From the NCBI GenBank assembly GCA_033032865.1, contig JAWHQI010000263.1, positions 1,984,001 to 2,048,000 on the forward strand: DNA of 64,000 nt. The letters run 5' to 3'. The translations under genes and the position numbers were made by a program. The stretch is from Dactylorhiza incarnata (taxonomy: Eukaryota; Streptophyta; Magnoliopsida; Asparagales; Orchidaceae). Numbering within the stretch: the stretch's first letter is position 1; each line of letters opens with the position of its first letter. The notes under the pieces are model-generated. The model had not been told where the DNA came from. It was given only the letters and a program-made list of their open reading frames with translations, and searched no databases. Below are positions 44,751 to 56,049 of this stretch, one piece after another.

Positions 44751-45200
44751 TGTCACGCCCGGGGTTAATGCCCAGGAGGATTCTAGAGAAATCTAGGTCC
44801 TTGGAGAAGCATGTACATAGAAGAACTCTGGAAGAATGTGGAAACTCTCTAGAATGATCTCTTGGGAACATTCTAGAGAACTCGGGAAGATTGTATATTC
44901 ATAGGGTTGTAAAATAGTCTAGAAACTTAGGCATTCTAGATCCTTCCATCTTTTGGAGGGAAATTCTTTTGGGGCCTATAAAAGGGGAAGGCCCCCTCAT
45001 TTGTAAGCATCCAAGTTTTGGAGAAGCAATAGAGTTATTTGAGTTTCCTTTGCAATTGTGAGTTCTCTTGAGTTCTACTTAGCATTCGTTCTTCATCACC
45101 ACCTAGTTCTTGCAGGAGAGGCTGACTTAGCTTGGCTACGCGGAGTGGCAAGGAGGAGCTAAGGCCGCACGGGAGCTTGTAAGAAGACAAGTCCGTGACA
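44751..45200 (+). repeat. Gypsy chromovirus 3' LTR
   Basis: 450 bp, base-for-base identical to 39649-40098 in my reading. Confidence 0.95.
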
Positions 45201-45655
45201 CAGCGCTCTTATCCGGAAGCCCCCCTCCCCCCGCATTCCGCTCTGCAGGAAGCGCGGCTGGAAGCCCGCGATTCGACCCCCGATCCCGATCCCGCGACCC
45301 CCGATCTCCCTCCATTTTCGACGCCGCTCCCTCCTCCGCCGCTTCCCCCTCCATTTCCGACGCTGACGTGCTAGGGCTCCCGATTCCCCCGCAGCCCGTG
45401 ATTTCCCTCCTCCTTTACAGCGCGAAGCGCGCGATCGACCACGTGGTCTTCTCGGTGATCTTCTCCGACGCCCTCCTTCATCTACGGCGACGCCTCTCCT
45501 CCCTCTTCTCCGACGACGCCGACGCCCTAGCATTCCGACGCCGACGACGGACCTTCGCCGATCTTCTTCCTCCCAGATCCAGACATTCGCATAGCGTTCT
45601 TCCTCCCCGAGCCCGACTGCAGAGCCCTAGCTTCGTCGGCGTTGATTTGGCGCAG
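45201..45655 (+). other. Inferred 5' untranslated exon of the Harbinger gene
   Basis: GC-rich, CCG/CGACGCC-rich sequence after the nested gypsy, ending in a splice donor CGCAG|GTGAGC at 45655/45656. A 516-bp ORF that crosses into the TG array (45368) is not believed. The proposed intron (45656-47161) holds the whole TG minisatellite and ends TTAATAG just before the ATG at 47166. Confidence 0.4.
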
Positions 45656-45714
45656 GTGAGCCTCAGATTTCGATTTGTATATATGTGTGATTTATGTTGT
45701 GTTTTTCAGTTTTG

Positions 45715-45766
45715 TTCTTGTGTGTGTGTGTTATTTATGTTGTGTTTTTTTGTATGTGTTTGTGTA

Positions 45767-45797
<31 letters not shown>

Positions 45798-46021
45798 ATG
45801 TTTGTGATGTGTGTGTTTATTTGGGTTTATTTGTGATGTATGTGTATGTGTGTGTGTATATGTGTGTGTGTATATGTTTGTGATGTGTGATGTGTGTGTG
45901 TGTATATGTTTGTGATGTGTGTGTGTTTATTTGTGTTTATTTGTGATGTGTGTGTGTGTGTGTGTTTGTGATGTGTGTGTGTATGTTTGTGATGTGTGTG
46001 TGTATATGTTTGTGATGTGTA

Positions 46022-46056
<35 letters not shown>

Positions 46057-46879
46057 ATATGTTTGTGATGTGTGATGTGTGTGTGTGTATGTTTATGATG
46101 TGTGTGTATATGTTTGTGATGTGTGTGTATATGTTTATGATGTGTGTGTGTGTGTATATGTTTGTGATGTGTGTGTGTGTGTATATGTTTGTGATGTGTA
46201 TGTGTGTGTGTATATGTTTGTGATGTGTGTGTATATGTTTGTGATGTGTGTGTGTGTGTATATGTTTGTGATGTGTGTGTATATGTTATGATGTGTGTGT
46301 ATATGTTTGTGATGTGTGTGTGTATATGTTTATGATGTGTGTGTGTATATGTTTATGATGTGTGTGTGTGTATATGTTTATGATGTGTGTGTGTGTGTGT
46401 ATGTTTGTGATGTGTGTGTATATGTTTGTGATGTGTATGTGTGTGTGTGTGTGTATGTTTATGATGTGTGTGTGTGTATATGTTTGTGATGTGTGTGTAT
46501 ATGTTTGTGATGTGTGTGTGTGTGTGTATATGTTTGTGATGTGTGTGTATATGTTTATGATGTGTGTGTGTGTATATGTTTGCGATGTGTGTGTATATGT
46601 TTATGATGTGTGTGTGTATATGTTTATGATGTGTGTGTGTATATGTTTGTGATGTGTGTGTATATGTTTGTGATGTGTGTGTGTGTGTATATGTTTGTGA
46701 TGTGTGTGTATATGTTTATGATGTGTGTGTGTGTATATGTTTGTGATGTGTGTGTATATGTTTATGATGTGTGTGTGTATATGTTTATGATGTGTGTGTG
46801 TATGTTTATGATGTGTGTGTGTGTATATGTTTATGATGTGTGTGTATATGTTTGTGATGTGTGTGTATATGTTTGTGAT

Positions 46880-46930
<51 letters not shown>

Positions 46931-47113
46931 TGATGTGTATGTGTGTGTATATGTTTGTGATGTGTGTGTATATGTTTGTGATGTGTGTGTATATGTTTGT
47001 GATGTGTATGTGTGTGTGTATATGTGTGTCTGTGTATATGTTTGTGATGTGTGTGTGTTTATTTGTGTTTGTGATGTGTGTGTATGTATGTGTATGTGTG
47101 TGTGTGTTTGTGT
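45715..47113 (+). repeat. TG-rich minisatellite/microsatellite, about 1.4 kb
   Basis: (TG)n runs alternate with ATATGTTTGTGATG or ATATGTTTATGATG, giving units of about 18-30 bp repeated dozens of times. The longest pure TG run is near 46885-46927. One strand is almost free of C. Long ORFs reading MCVYMF-type repeats in it are artefacts. Confidence 0.95.
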
Positions 47114-47165
47114 GCTTTATTTGATTTGTGTATGTTTTAAAATTTCATTACTTATTAATAGTGTA

Positions 47166-48205
47166 ATGGGTAAACCAAAAGAAGGAGGAATCATAGCGAG
47201 TTGGGAGTCTAGCGAGGTCATGTTATTTTGTGATCTCTGCATAAAAGAGATTGGTTTGGGGAATCGGCCTACCACCCACTTTAGCAAAGAAAGGTGGAAA
47301 AATTTGATAGCAGGGTTTAAAGAACGAACCGGGAAAATCTACGATCGAATGCAAATGAAAAATAAATGGGATCATTTGAAGAAGGATTGGAAGTTATGGA
47401 AGGAGCTGAAATATGGCGAGACTGGTTTAGGTTGGGATCCAGAGAAGAGAACAATTGTTGCATCAGAAGAATGGTGGGCAGAAAAGATAAAGGTGAAAAC
47501 AAATTCATTTTTCAGTTCATGGTATTAGTTCTTATTTTGACAGATTTGAATATTGATGTATTGATGTATTGATTATAACAGGTTGTTTCAGCAGCGAAAA
47601 AATTTCAATACGGAGGTATTTCACCTGAGTTGGAGGAGAAACTGAACACCATGTTCAGTCAGGTTGTCGCAACTGGAGATGACTCATGGGCTCCATCTGT
47701 TGGGAGTTTGCCACCGCATGTGGGGAGGATCCAGTTGGAAGATAATGATGTAGAAGATATCATGGAGAACAATCAAGGTGGCCCTGAAGAGATAGGAGGT
47801 CATTCAACAACCAAGGTGGCCCGTGGGAGTCGGCCTGTTCAAGGAAGGGAAGAACATTTCAATAGGGTGCATTCATCTCTTCGTAGTGTTATTGAGCGAA
47901 CGTTTGGAGTGTGGAAGAAGAAGTGGCACATTCTGAGCAAAATGCCACAGTATAGCTTCAAGAAACAGAGGTCCATAGTGTTGGCCACAATGGTCTTCCA
48001 TAACTTCATTCGTAGACATCCTTCTCGCTGGGACCCTGAGTTTAATGTTTGTGATGCTGATGAGTCTTCTTTCGCTCCCTCAGAGGATGAAGACCCTGCG
48101 GCGGAGGATGATATTGGAAGCGATATGGGTGATGTTGCTGGAGCTGAACAGATCTCTACAGTACGAGATAACATTGCCGAAGAAATATACGGGGCGCGTG
48201 GATAG
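47166..48205 (+). CDS. Myb/SANT-like domain fused to PIF/Harbinger transposase C-terminus
   Basis: Two exons, 47166-47492 and 47582-48205, with an 89-bp GT-AG intron in phase 0; about 316 residues. Exon 1 is a Myb/SANT-like DNA-binding domain (ASWESSEVMLFCDLCIKEI, MKNKWDHLKKDWKLWKEL, WWAEKIK). Exon 2 continues that family's linker (KFQYGGISPELEEKLNTMF, TGDDSWAPSVG). It then jumps to the end of a Harbinger DDE_4 transposase (HFNRVHSSLRSVIERTFGVW, WHILSKMPQYSFKKQRSIVL, ATMVFHNFIRRHP) and an acidic tail. PIF/Harbinger elements normally encode these as two separate proteins. Here an internal deletion seems to have joined them and removed most catalytic residues. It could be a dead derivative or a chimeric DNA-binding protein. 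Confidence 0.65.
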
Positions 48206-48483
48206 CATTACCAAAGAATTATGTAAAAGACTATTGTTATCGGTTGTTTTTTATTATTCTCTACGTTTAAAACTTTATGTATTTTAAGTTCTAAAAAAAC
48301 AGCTTACAAAAGCTGTTTCTCCAAACAACTAAATTAGAAAATCGCTCTTCAAAGCGCACTTCTGCACAGAACACCCAAACACTCTGCAGCTTTTCAAAAC
48401 TGCTACCCAGAGAGCTCTTTTAAAACAGCTCTATCCGGACAGCAGCTTTTCAATCCGCCAGAGCTGTCCCAAACAGACCCTAA

Positions 48484-49639
48484 ATGGTAGCGCAAGGCAA
48501 TGTGCTTGCCGCGATTGTGAAAGATAGGATTCTTTGTGAGGGTGATAGCGGACAAATTATAACATTTAGTGTTATAGCTTGTCTTTCTTTATCTATTTCT
48601 TCTTCCATTCTTCTAGTCTGCAGGAAATGGTCGATTTTCCTAAGCCACATGACCGCGCAGGTTGCATTTGTGAGTGTCATGTATTCCGCTTTCATTGAGG
48701 ATCGCTCGACGGTTTGCTGTTTGCGTGAAGACCATGAAACAAGATTAGTGTCATGGAGGAATATATATCCTCCTATACTTTTTCTTTCTTCTGAATCTCC
48801 TCCCCAATATGAGTCGCAGAAATCAGAGAGAGCACAAGAGTGATTAGAGGTATAAAATAGGTCATAATAAGAGGTCCCACAGAGGTAACATATAATACTT
48901 TTTGCGGCATCGAAATGACGCACACTTGGATTAGAAATAAATCTGGAAGCCATGCTGACTGCGTATTTGATATCAGGTATGGTGATAGTTAGATAAATGA
49001 GAGAACCAGTCAGACATCGATATCGTTTTGGGTCGGCCTGTTCTTCATCTTCCTTTCTTTTCTATTGTTTTTCTCTTGGCTCATCGATGTAAGACAAGCA
49101 TTGCAGGAGCCTAACTTAAATTTCTTTAGCAAATGCTTAGTATATTTCTTCTGTGACAAAATATGAAATCTGGTTGTTGAGTTCTCTGGATGCTGAGAAA
49201 GTAATGCATCATCCCCAAATCTATCATATCATATTAAGAATTTAAGATGTGGTTTATCTCTGTTATGAGCTCAGGGGTTGACCCAGTAACAATCTGATCG
49301 TCAACGTATAGGCATAATATAGTTGAGCCATGAGTATGCTTATTAATATATAGTGATGGTTCGATTGGGCATCTGAAGAAACATATTCTCATCAGGTAGA
49401 TGTCAATGTTGGCATTCCAAGCACGCGGTGCTTGTTTCAGTCCATACAATATTTTTGTGTAATTTGAAAACTTTCTCTTCTTCCTCATTTCTTTCGAATC
49501 CCTTCGGCCATTCTACACAGACATTTTCTGTGATTATGTCATTTAGGAAAGTTGATTTCACGTCCAGCTAGTAGATGGGGAAGTTGTTTTGAGCAGCATG
49601 AGACACATGCAGTCGAATTGTCTCCATTCGGACGATGAG
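48484..49639 (-). pseudogene. Old copia pol remnant: reverse transcriptase and RNase H
   Basis: On the minus strand, from 49639 downwards: VRMETIRLHVSHAAQNNFP, LDVKSTFLND, KILYGLKQAPRAWN and LCLYVDDQIVTGS (reverse transcriptase, catalytic YVDD kept). Then RNase H: GGDSEERKSIGGYIFL and WSSRKQQTVERSSMKAEYMT. Several stops and frameshifts separate the pieces. It continues at 55461-56049 once the insertion 49640-55460 is removed. Its right end abuts the Harbinger TAA at 48481. Confidence 0.8.
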
Positions 49640-52280
49640 TATAACATCCCCAAAACAACTATACCCCTAAGATGCATTTTGTCATGACAAAATTATGACA
49701 TTGCTCTAAGAGGACAAAACGGCCTTAAGAACCAAGGTGAATAAGTGAAAATTGCATTGGTGTGCAAATAGCCAAATTTGACTCCATGGCTTATGACTTA
49801 ATAATTGAGCTTTAAATGACAAGTGGACCCCACTAACACTCCATAAACCCCTTAGGGAGTCCCTTATGTCATTTAGGACCCATTGGGATCAACCCAATTG
49901 ATCAATTTGGCCAAGGTCAACTCTATGCCCAAATAGGTCAACCACCCCTATTAAGGGTCAATTAGGGTTCAAATGATCAAATTAACCCCACCAATGTATT
50001 ACAAAACCTAGTTGGAGTGCAATGGACTCAGAAGCCCCATCATGAGGTCACCAATTGACCCAAATTGACCAAGGTACCCTTTAGGTCAACATAGGTCAAT
50101 CCTTCGCCAATGGGTCCAATTGACCCACAAAACATGAAATTCACTTCACCCCTGGTCTTATAACATCATAGGGGACCTAATGAGCCCAAAATCCCCATCA
50201 TAGAACCAACAATTTGGGGAAATTGGGCCAATTGCTAAAAAACCCCAAATTGACCTACTAGTACTAAAAACTTAAAATGACCTTAAAGTGACCCATTGTG
50301 ATCAAATTGATCACCCCTAACACTCTTAGACCACTTAGGGAGTCTAATGGTTCCACATTGGACCCTTGGGATAATTCGATTTTGGAGAATTAGGGCAGAA
50401 TCACCAAAATACCCAAATTGCCCCTATAGGCAAATAAGTGCAATCAAGCACCATATGACCCCACCATGACTCAATTCCTCTTGGAATGGGTCCATAGGGT
50501 CCAAGACAATAATGTGGGTTAGTCATATTAAGTGGTGTGAGCTTGAGTCAAGCCCAAACCCAAAAGTCCCCAATTTGGCCTATTTGGGTCAAGTGAGCCC
50601 AAAACTCAAATCAAGTAGTTTTAGCCCAATTCCATGGCTCAAGTGGTCAGCCCACATGGTGACCAGACCATAAGCATGCTGAAAATTCGAAATTGGGGAG
50701 AAAGGAGGCTTTGTCCAAGTGTCAAAAATGGAGGAAGAAGACAAGGAAACGAGGAGGAATTGAAGGCATGGGTGCCAAATGGCACCCCCTTTGCATTCCC
50801 TAAGCTCTCCTCTGAGCTGGGGGAGTAATTTCCCTCAGTTTGGGGAAGTGGGGAGGGAGTTCGATTGGCTGGAAGGGGTGGCCAAGAAGCTGGCCGAAAA
50901 TGCCTTAATGGCAACCCACCATAAACCACTCTCCTCCCTCATCCTCACTCCACTACCATCTTCGGGACCTCCCAAGGAGTAAAACCCCTCAGTCGATTGG
51001 AGGATTCGAGCTCAGAGGAGGAGGATCTGCGTGGAATCGGGGAGGAGCACGACAAACATATTTTCGGCGAGATACATGGCCCCAAGCATCCAATAAGGCA
51101 AGTTCCTTCGCCTCTCCTCCCGTGCTAGTCTTCCTCTTCTTCCTTTTTCAAAATCGTCAAGAAATGGTGATTCACCATTTCAGTTTTTCCTTGTTCCTAA
51201 CCGTAAAAATGAAAGGTGGAGCAGGCCACCTCCGACCACCTCCGGCCGTGTTATCACCGCCAAACGATAGCCCTAGGTCCGTTGAAGGTGAGGGCTTGGC
51301 AGTTTTGCCGGGGATGGCCGGAGCTCGCCGGAATCGAGCCCGCAAAATGGCCCAGGCGCGAGAAATCTGGACCCTTGGCTCATCGGGGAAGACGACCCAG
51401 CGCCGTCCGATCTGTGTTGTGATCCGTGCTGGATCGATTTTATACATATATTTATTATTAGCCTTATTAAATGAATAATCTGTCACACTATTTCATTAGT
51501 TTTGTTTAATTATTTTAAGGCCTCTAGAGGTCTTATCTAGAAAAATGAGCAGAGACAGCTAATGTAGATATGGATGTCTACTTTCATCTGAAAGTAAAAT
51601 CAAGTCATTTGGTTAAATGTAGGTCCTACAGTACTCATTTTAGTGAGACTGGTCAAAACATGAACCAGAAATTAATTAGTGTGCTCACCCTAAAATATAA
51701 GTCTGATGGACTTGAGATTTTGGTCATGCATGCATGTGCCATATACCTAGCTTAGGTTCAAAAATCAGTTTTTTGGAAATTATTTTTCTAAGATTTTATT
51801 CAGAACATGGAAAATCAAATAAATAAAATATTTAGAGTTATATAACTCATAATGATCCCAAATTTTGTTGAGGGCTTCCTTAGGTCATGTATGGACACTG
51901 GTTAAAATTTCATCACATTTGCATGAGTATATTTCTCTGAACTTCAAAATGAAGTTTGTGTCTTAAGAGGAAATTGGGTTGCTAATAGACATTTGGGGCT
52001 AGTTGAGGTTTTAGATGTGTTTGAAGATGAGAATCACCTTGCATGTCACTAAAACTTTGACCATGCATGTATGATGACCTAACCATCCAAACCCTAGAGT
52101 TTGGAGGTCATTAGAGCTAGAATCATTAAGTTTTTCTAATTAATTTAAATTGTCACACCTATTAAATTAATGGAATTTTTGGGGTAAAATCAACATGGAA
52201 TATTCTGAAGTTTAAGACTTGGTATTTTTAGGCCAATATTATGCTCTACAAATTTTACCAGATTTTATTGAGGTCATAAG

Positions 52281-52940
52281 TCCTTATTGGCACACCACTT
52301 GTATTAAATGAAAATTATGGATAAATACTCCCTGGTAAATTATGAAACCTTGGATTTGGTGTTTTTAGATGATTATTGTGCTAGGTTAATTTTCTCAGAA
52401 TTTATAGAGACCTGTAGATGGTAGTTGTAGTGTAATCCCTTATTGGCACACCATTTATATTAAATAGTAATTATGGATAAATACTCCCTGGTAAATTATG
52501 AAACCTTGAATTTGGTGTTTTTAGATGATTATTGTGCTAGGTTAATTTTCTCAGAATTTAGAGAGACCTGTAGATGGTAGTTGTAGTGTAATCCCTTATT
52601 GGCACACCATTTGTATTAAATAGTAATTATGGATAAATACTCCCTGGTAAATTATGAAACCTTGGATTTGGTGTTTTTAGATGATTATTGTGCTAGGTTA
52701 ATTTTCTCAGAATTTATAGAGACCTGTAGATGGCAGTTGTAGTGTAAATCCTTATTGGCACCCCACTCTTATTAAATGGTAAATATGGTCAAATACTCCC
52801 TGTAAAATTATGAAACTTAGGCTCTGAAGTTTTTAGGTCAATTTTATGCTACCTTGAATTTATCAGAATTTATAGAGGTTTGTATATGATACTTGTAGTG
52901 TAAATCCTTGTTCACACCCCACTCATGTAAAGTAGAAATT
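52281..52940 (+). repeat. ~157-bp tandem repeat, 4-5 copies
   Basis: The landmark CCTTATTGGCACACCA recurs near 52281, 52439, 52597 and 52753, with a decayed copy near 52908, about 157 bp apart. AAATACTCCCTGGTAAATTA and GATGATTATTGTGCTAGG blocks are shared. The first and last copies are the most diverged. Confidence 0.8.
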
Positions 52941-53682
52941 GTGGTTAAACAATCTTTGGAAGAATATGGAATGTAGAATTTGAGGTTGTTAGATCATTAC
53001 TCACTGTGAACCTACGGTAAGAACTTGGAACTCATTAAGACTTGATAGGACCAAGGTTGTGTCTTAAGAGTCAAACCTAGTTCAATCCCACCTTGGTCTG
53101 CGAACAGTAGAAACTGAAAACAAAAATTCGGACCCCTTCCTTATGGTCACCACCCCTAGAGTTACTAACTCTAAGAGAATTGCAGATGCCTAATTAAGTT
53201 GAATGATTAGTCACCAAGGGCAGTCATCGGAAATAAAGACGGGGTGTGTTTAGTAAAACCATCAATTCAAGGATCTATTAGGGGAGGTGAAGGATGACTT
53301 AGCAGGAAAAACAAGTTGTGATTGAGAGATAACACAAGGAAATAATTGGTCACAAGGAATGACATGGTTCGGTGTTCAATAGAACACCGACACATGTCTG
53401 CCCGAGTCAAATGGTAATCCACCCTAGGATTTTAGAGCAATTGGAGAGCAAATGGGCATACAAGAATGGGTAGCAACCAAATAAATTAAATATCCTGGAA
53501 AGGGGGATTTGGGCTTCAGTCACCATCACATTCCCTAGTACCGTTGCGATCCCTTCACCGGGTAATCCACGGGAAGTCCAGGATTCACCCCAAGCTTCTA
53601 AGATCAACTAATAATAGACAAGAGTAGTAAGTAGGAGAACTTGAAACATAATCTCCCTCCCAAATTTGGGAAGGAATGAAAT

Positions 53683-54190
53683 AAGGACAGGGATAGTCCT
53701 GCGAGCGGTAGGCTCGGGTTATAAGGAAGGACTGGGATAGTCCTGCGAGCGGTAGGCTCGGGTTATAAGGAAGGACTGGGATAGTCCTGCGAGCGGTAGG
53801 CTCGGGTTATAAGGAAGGACTGGGATAGTCCTGCGAGCGGTATGCTCGGGTTATAAGGAAGGAGTGAGATAGTCCTGCGAGCGGTAGGCTCGGGTTATAA
53901 GGAAGGACTGGATTAGTCTAGCGAGCGGTAGGCTCATAGTTTAAATATAAGACTGGTGTAGTCTAGTGAGCGGTAGGCTCGTAGTTTAAATATAAGACTG
54001 GTGTAGTCTAGCGAGCGGTAGGCTCATAGTTTAAATATAAGACTGGTGTAGTCTAGCGAGCGGTAGGCTTGTAGTTTAAATATAAGACCGGTGTAGTCTA
54101 GCGAGTGGTATGCTCATAGTTTAAATATAAGACTGATGTAGTCTGGCGAGCGGTAGGCTCTACTTTATAAATGTTGATTTAGAATTGCGA
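53683..54190 (+). repeat. 44-45-bp tandem array of double-hairpin units, about 11 copies
   Basis: Units contain GGACTGGGATAGTCC (5-bp stem, 5-nt loop) then CGAGCGGTAGGCTCG (5-bp stem, GGTAG loop). The first five copies have a 44-bp step and a GGTTATAAGGAA linker; the rest have a 45-bp step and a TTTAAATATAA linker. In the second set the first hairpin becomes GACTGGTGTAGTC, still a 4-bp stem. Confidence 0.85.
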
Positions 54191-55460
54191 GCTGCAGGCT
54201 CAGTAGTAAGGGTTAATACATGTTGCTTGTGTATAAGATGTGGTGGGTCTTCGGTTCTGTCTTAGTCGGCACACCGACAGCAGTTCGTTGACTCGGCAGT
54301 GCTAGTGGTTTTATTGGGGCCAGGTTGTCTTACTGCGCGTCCGACGGGACGGATTCCCTAAACCCTGCCTGGCCAATTCAGTTTAGTACGCAGGAGCTCA
54401 TGAGTACCGGGTACCGGTATCACAGCGTACGTTAGGGCCTAGGTCTGGTAGTGTGACTTACCCACCTAGGTGAGGAGATGCCCGCTCCTCTGCCACCGTT
54501 TGACCACGACGGGAGGTGCCCGAGAGGTTAGCTACCTCCGAAAAGTGGGAACTAAAGGTCTGTACGTACAGAGTCGCGTGTGTGAGCTGCACCATTGCAT
54601 TGCATTGCATATCATAGCATATCATTCTTGCATAAATCAGAGAGCTCATCGTATAAATTAGTATGGGCTCTTTTATACGATGAGTTTACCTTAGTGCCAG
54701 ATCCCTTAGCTTATGTGCTTTTGTGTGTGCATATAAGTTAAGGTTACATTTGTAGCTGCTCTTATTTGTTATACCTACTTCTTATATTGCATTGTCTTTT
54801 ACTTATTGATGTCGCATTATACTCTGCTAGCTTAGATTTGTTATTATTTATTGTTCAGTAATTATAAACTCTTCTAGTCTAGCCACATGTAACCTGCTTT
54901 TGATTTACCCTTTGATGTCCTCCGCTTCCTCCTCCCGCACGGTGCCTAGGAGTTGCGGGTGGAGGCGGTGAGGAATATGCTGAGTCTTATAGACTGACGG
55001 TCGGTGGACCTCATCATTTTAGGGATGATGTGTCGGAACAGCAGGACCCCGTTCAGGAGACAGGACAGGAGGACAGGATGAAGCAGAGCAGCCACTACAC
55101 GTCGTCGCAGCAGCAGCTACAGATGGATGAAGACAGTGTTTGATAGCTTCCGCATAGATGTAGAGTGAGAGTGTTGTTGCACTATATTTGAACCTGTACC
55201 GGGCATAAGCCCTTATTCGTTTAGTTCTTTCTCATCGTGGACGTTGTAATCATGTATTATGATAAATATATAATGTGATTTTGTGGACTTGTTTCATTTA
55301 ATACTTCAATTATTGTGATTATGGTTGGCCTGGATGATTATGAATAGCCGGCAGGATCGGCGTCTTGTGGCGGCGACCATTGGGTGTAATGGTGTCGCCG
55401 CAAGACGGCGGTTCTGGGTGGTAAGACCCGGTTTAAAAGCAAAAAAAGAAGGGTCTTACA

Positions 55461-56049
55461 ATGAGTCAAAGGTTTCTTTGTATTCACGGTCTGGCATTTG
55501 GGAATATCCCTTTGCGGCAATTCGTGTTTTCTGCTTAACAACGTCTCGATTTTCATTGCACTTCATCTTGTAGACCCACTTCAGGCCTATGACTTCTTGA
55601 CGAGGAGGTGCTCACTTCTTCTCCACCATTTCTATTTCTCCACACATTGCTTTCTTCCACCCATCCTTTTCCGCGGATTCTGCATAAGAGTTAGGGATTG
55701 AAATGAGCAATTTCACATCTTTGGTAAATTTCGGCAAGGCTGCGAGTTCTGACTGAGGATGATGAGCTTGAGTAAATATCTTGAGGGGATGACTGTGTCG
55801 CATCGATATCGAATTGGATGGGGCTTGGAAGTACTTATTGCTCAACCGTCGTTATTGGAATGCATGATGAGAGTTCCTTATTTGATTCACAGTCCCAACT
55901 CATTTTCTCATTGAAGATTACATCCCTTGAGATGACCAGTTTGTTGGTTGTTGGATAGTATAATAGGTATGCCTTTGTTTGAGTGTTATATCCAATGAAC
56001 ACGGCTTTTGTGTTCTTGGGGTCCAATTTGTCACCCTTGTATGTAAAAT
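55461..56049 (-). pseudogene. Old copia pol remnant: integrase C-terminus and start of reverse transcriptase
   Basis: Minus strand from 56049: FTYKGDKLDPKNTKAVFIGY, LLYYPTTNKLVISRDVIFNE (integrase C-terminal region). From 55740: PKFTKDVKLLISIPNSYAES and DGWKKAMCGEIEMVEKK (reverse transcriptase N-terminus). The frame is then broken. The gypsy LTR at 56050 cuts it; the rest of this copia may lie beyond the window. Confidence 0.75.

Larger units (their letters stand above)
39649..45200 (+). mobile_element. Young, intact Ty3/gypsy chromovirus
   Basis: 5,552 bp with two 450-bp LTRs that I read as identical, a tRNA-Met primer site, one uninterrupted 1,528-codon gag-pol ORF and a polypurine tract (GTGGGGGAGGA, 44740-44750). 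LTRs begin TGTCACGCCCGG and end GTCCGTGACA. CAGC flanks both sides (39645-39648 and 45201-45204), a possible 4-bp target duplication. Identical LTRs and an open ORF indicate a recent insertion and possible autonomy. A Galadriel-like assignment within chromoviruses is my best guess. Confidence 0.9.
39530..48480 (+). mobile_element. PIF/Harbinger element (deletion derivative) carrying a nested gypsy
   Basis: Terminal inverted repeats GGCTCTCTTTGGGAGAGC (left) and the reverse complement of GGGTCTGTTTGGGACAGC (right, ending 48480) continue inward with CTCTGGCGG and are flanked by TAA on both sides (39527-39529, 48481-48483). The interior codes for a Myb/SANT-like domain and the transposase C-terminus (47166-48205). 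A 5.55-kb gypsy element sits close to the left end (39649-45200); without it the element is about 3.4 kb. Most of the DDE transposase is missing. Confidence 0.75.
49640..55460 (+). mobile_element. 5.8-kb non-coding LTR-like element, TSD ATGAG
   Basis: Starts TATAACATCCCC (TG mutated to TA, if it is an LTR start) and ends GGGTCTTACA, flanked by ATGAG at 49635-49639 and 55461-55465. Removal rejoins the copia reverse transcriptase. It has no gag, pol, primer site or internal LTR pair that I can see. The first kilobase is rich in GGTCAAT/ATTGACC words. It then holds a ~157-bp array (52281-52940) and a hairpin array (53683-54190). Same end motifs and internal order as 10815-13928. It may be a solo LTR of a very long-LTR gypsy, or a LARD-like non-autonomous element. 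Confidence 0.75.

Noticed and set aside
45720..47124. Long ORFs reading MCVYMF/VCDVCVY repeats
   Set aside because: They are translations of the TG minisatellite; other frames are equally open and no domain is present.
49640..55460. Several 60-120-codon ORFs in the 5.8-kb element
   Set aside because: None has gag, pol or other recognisable motifs, and none is long for the region.
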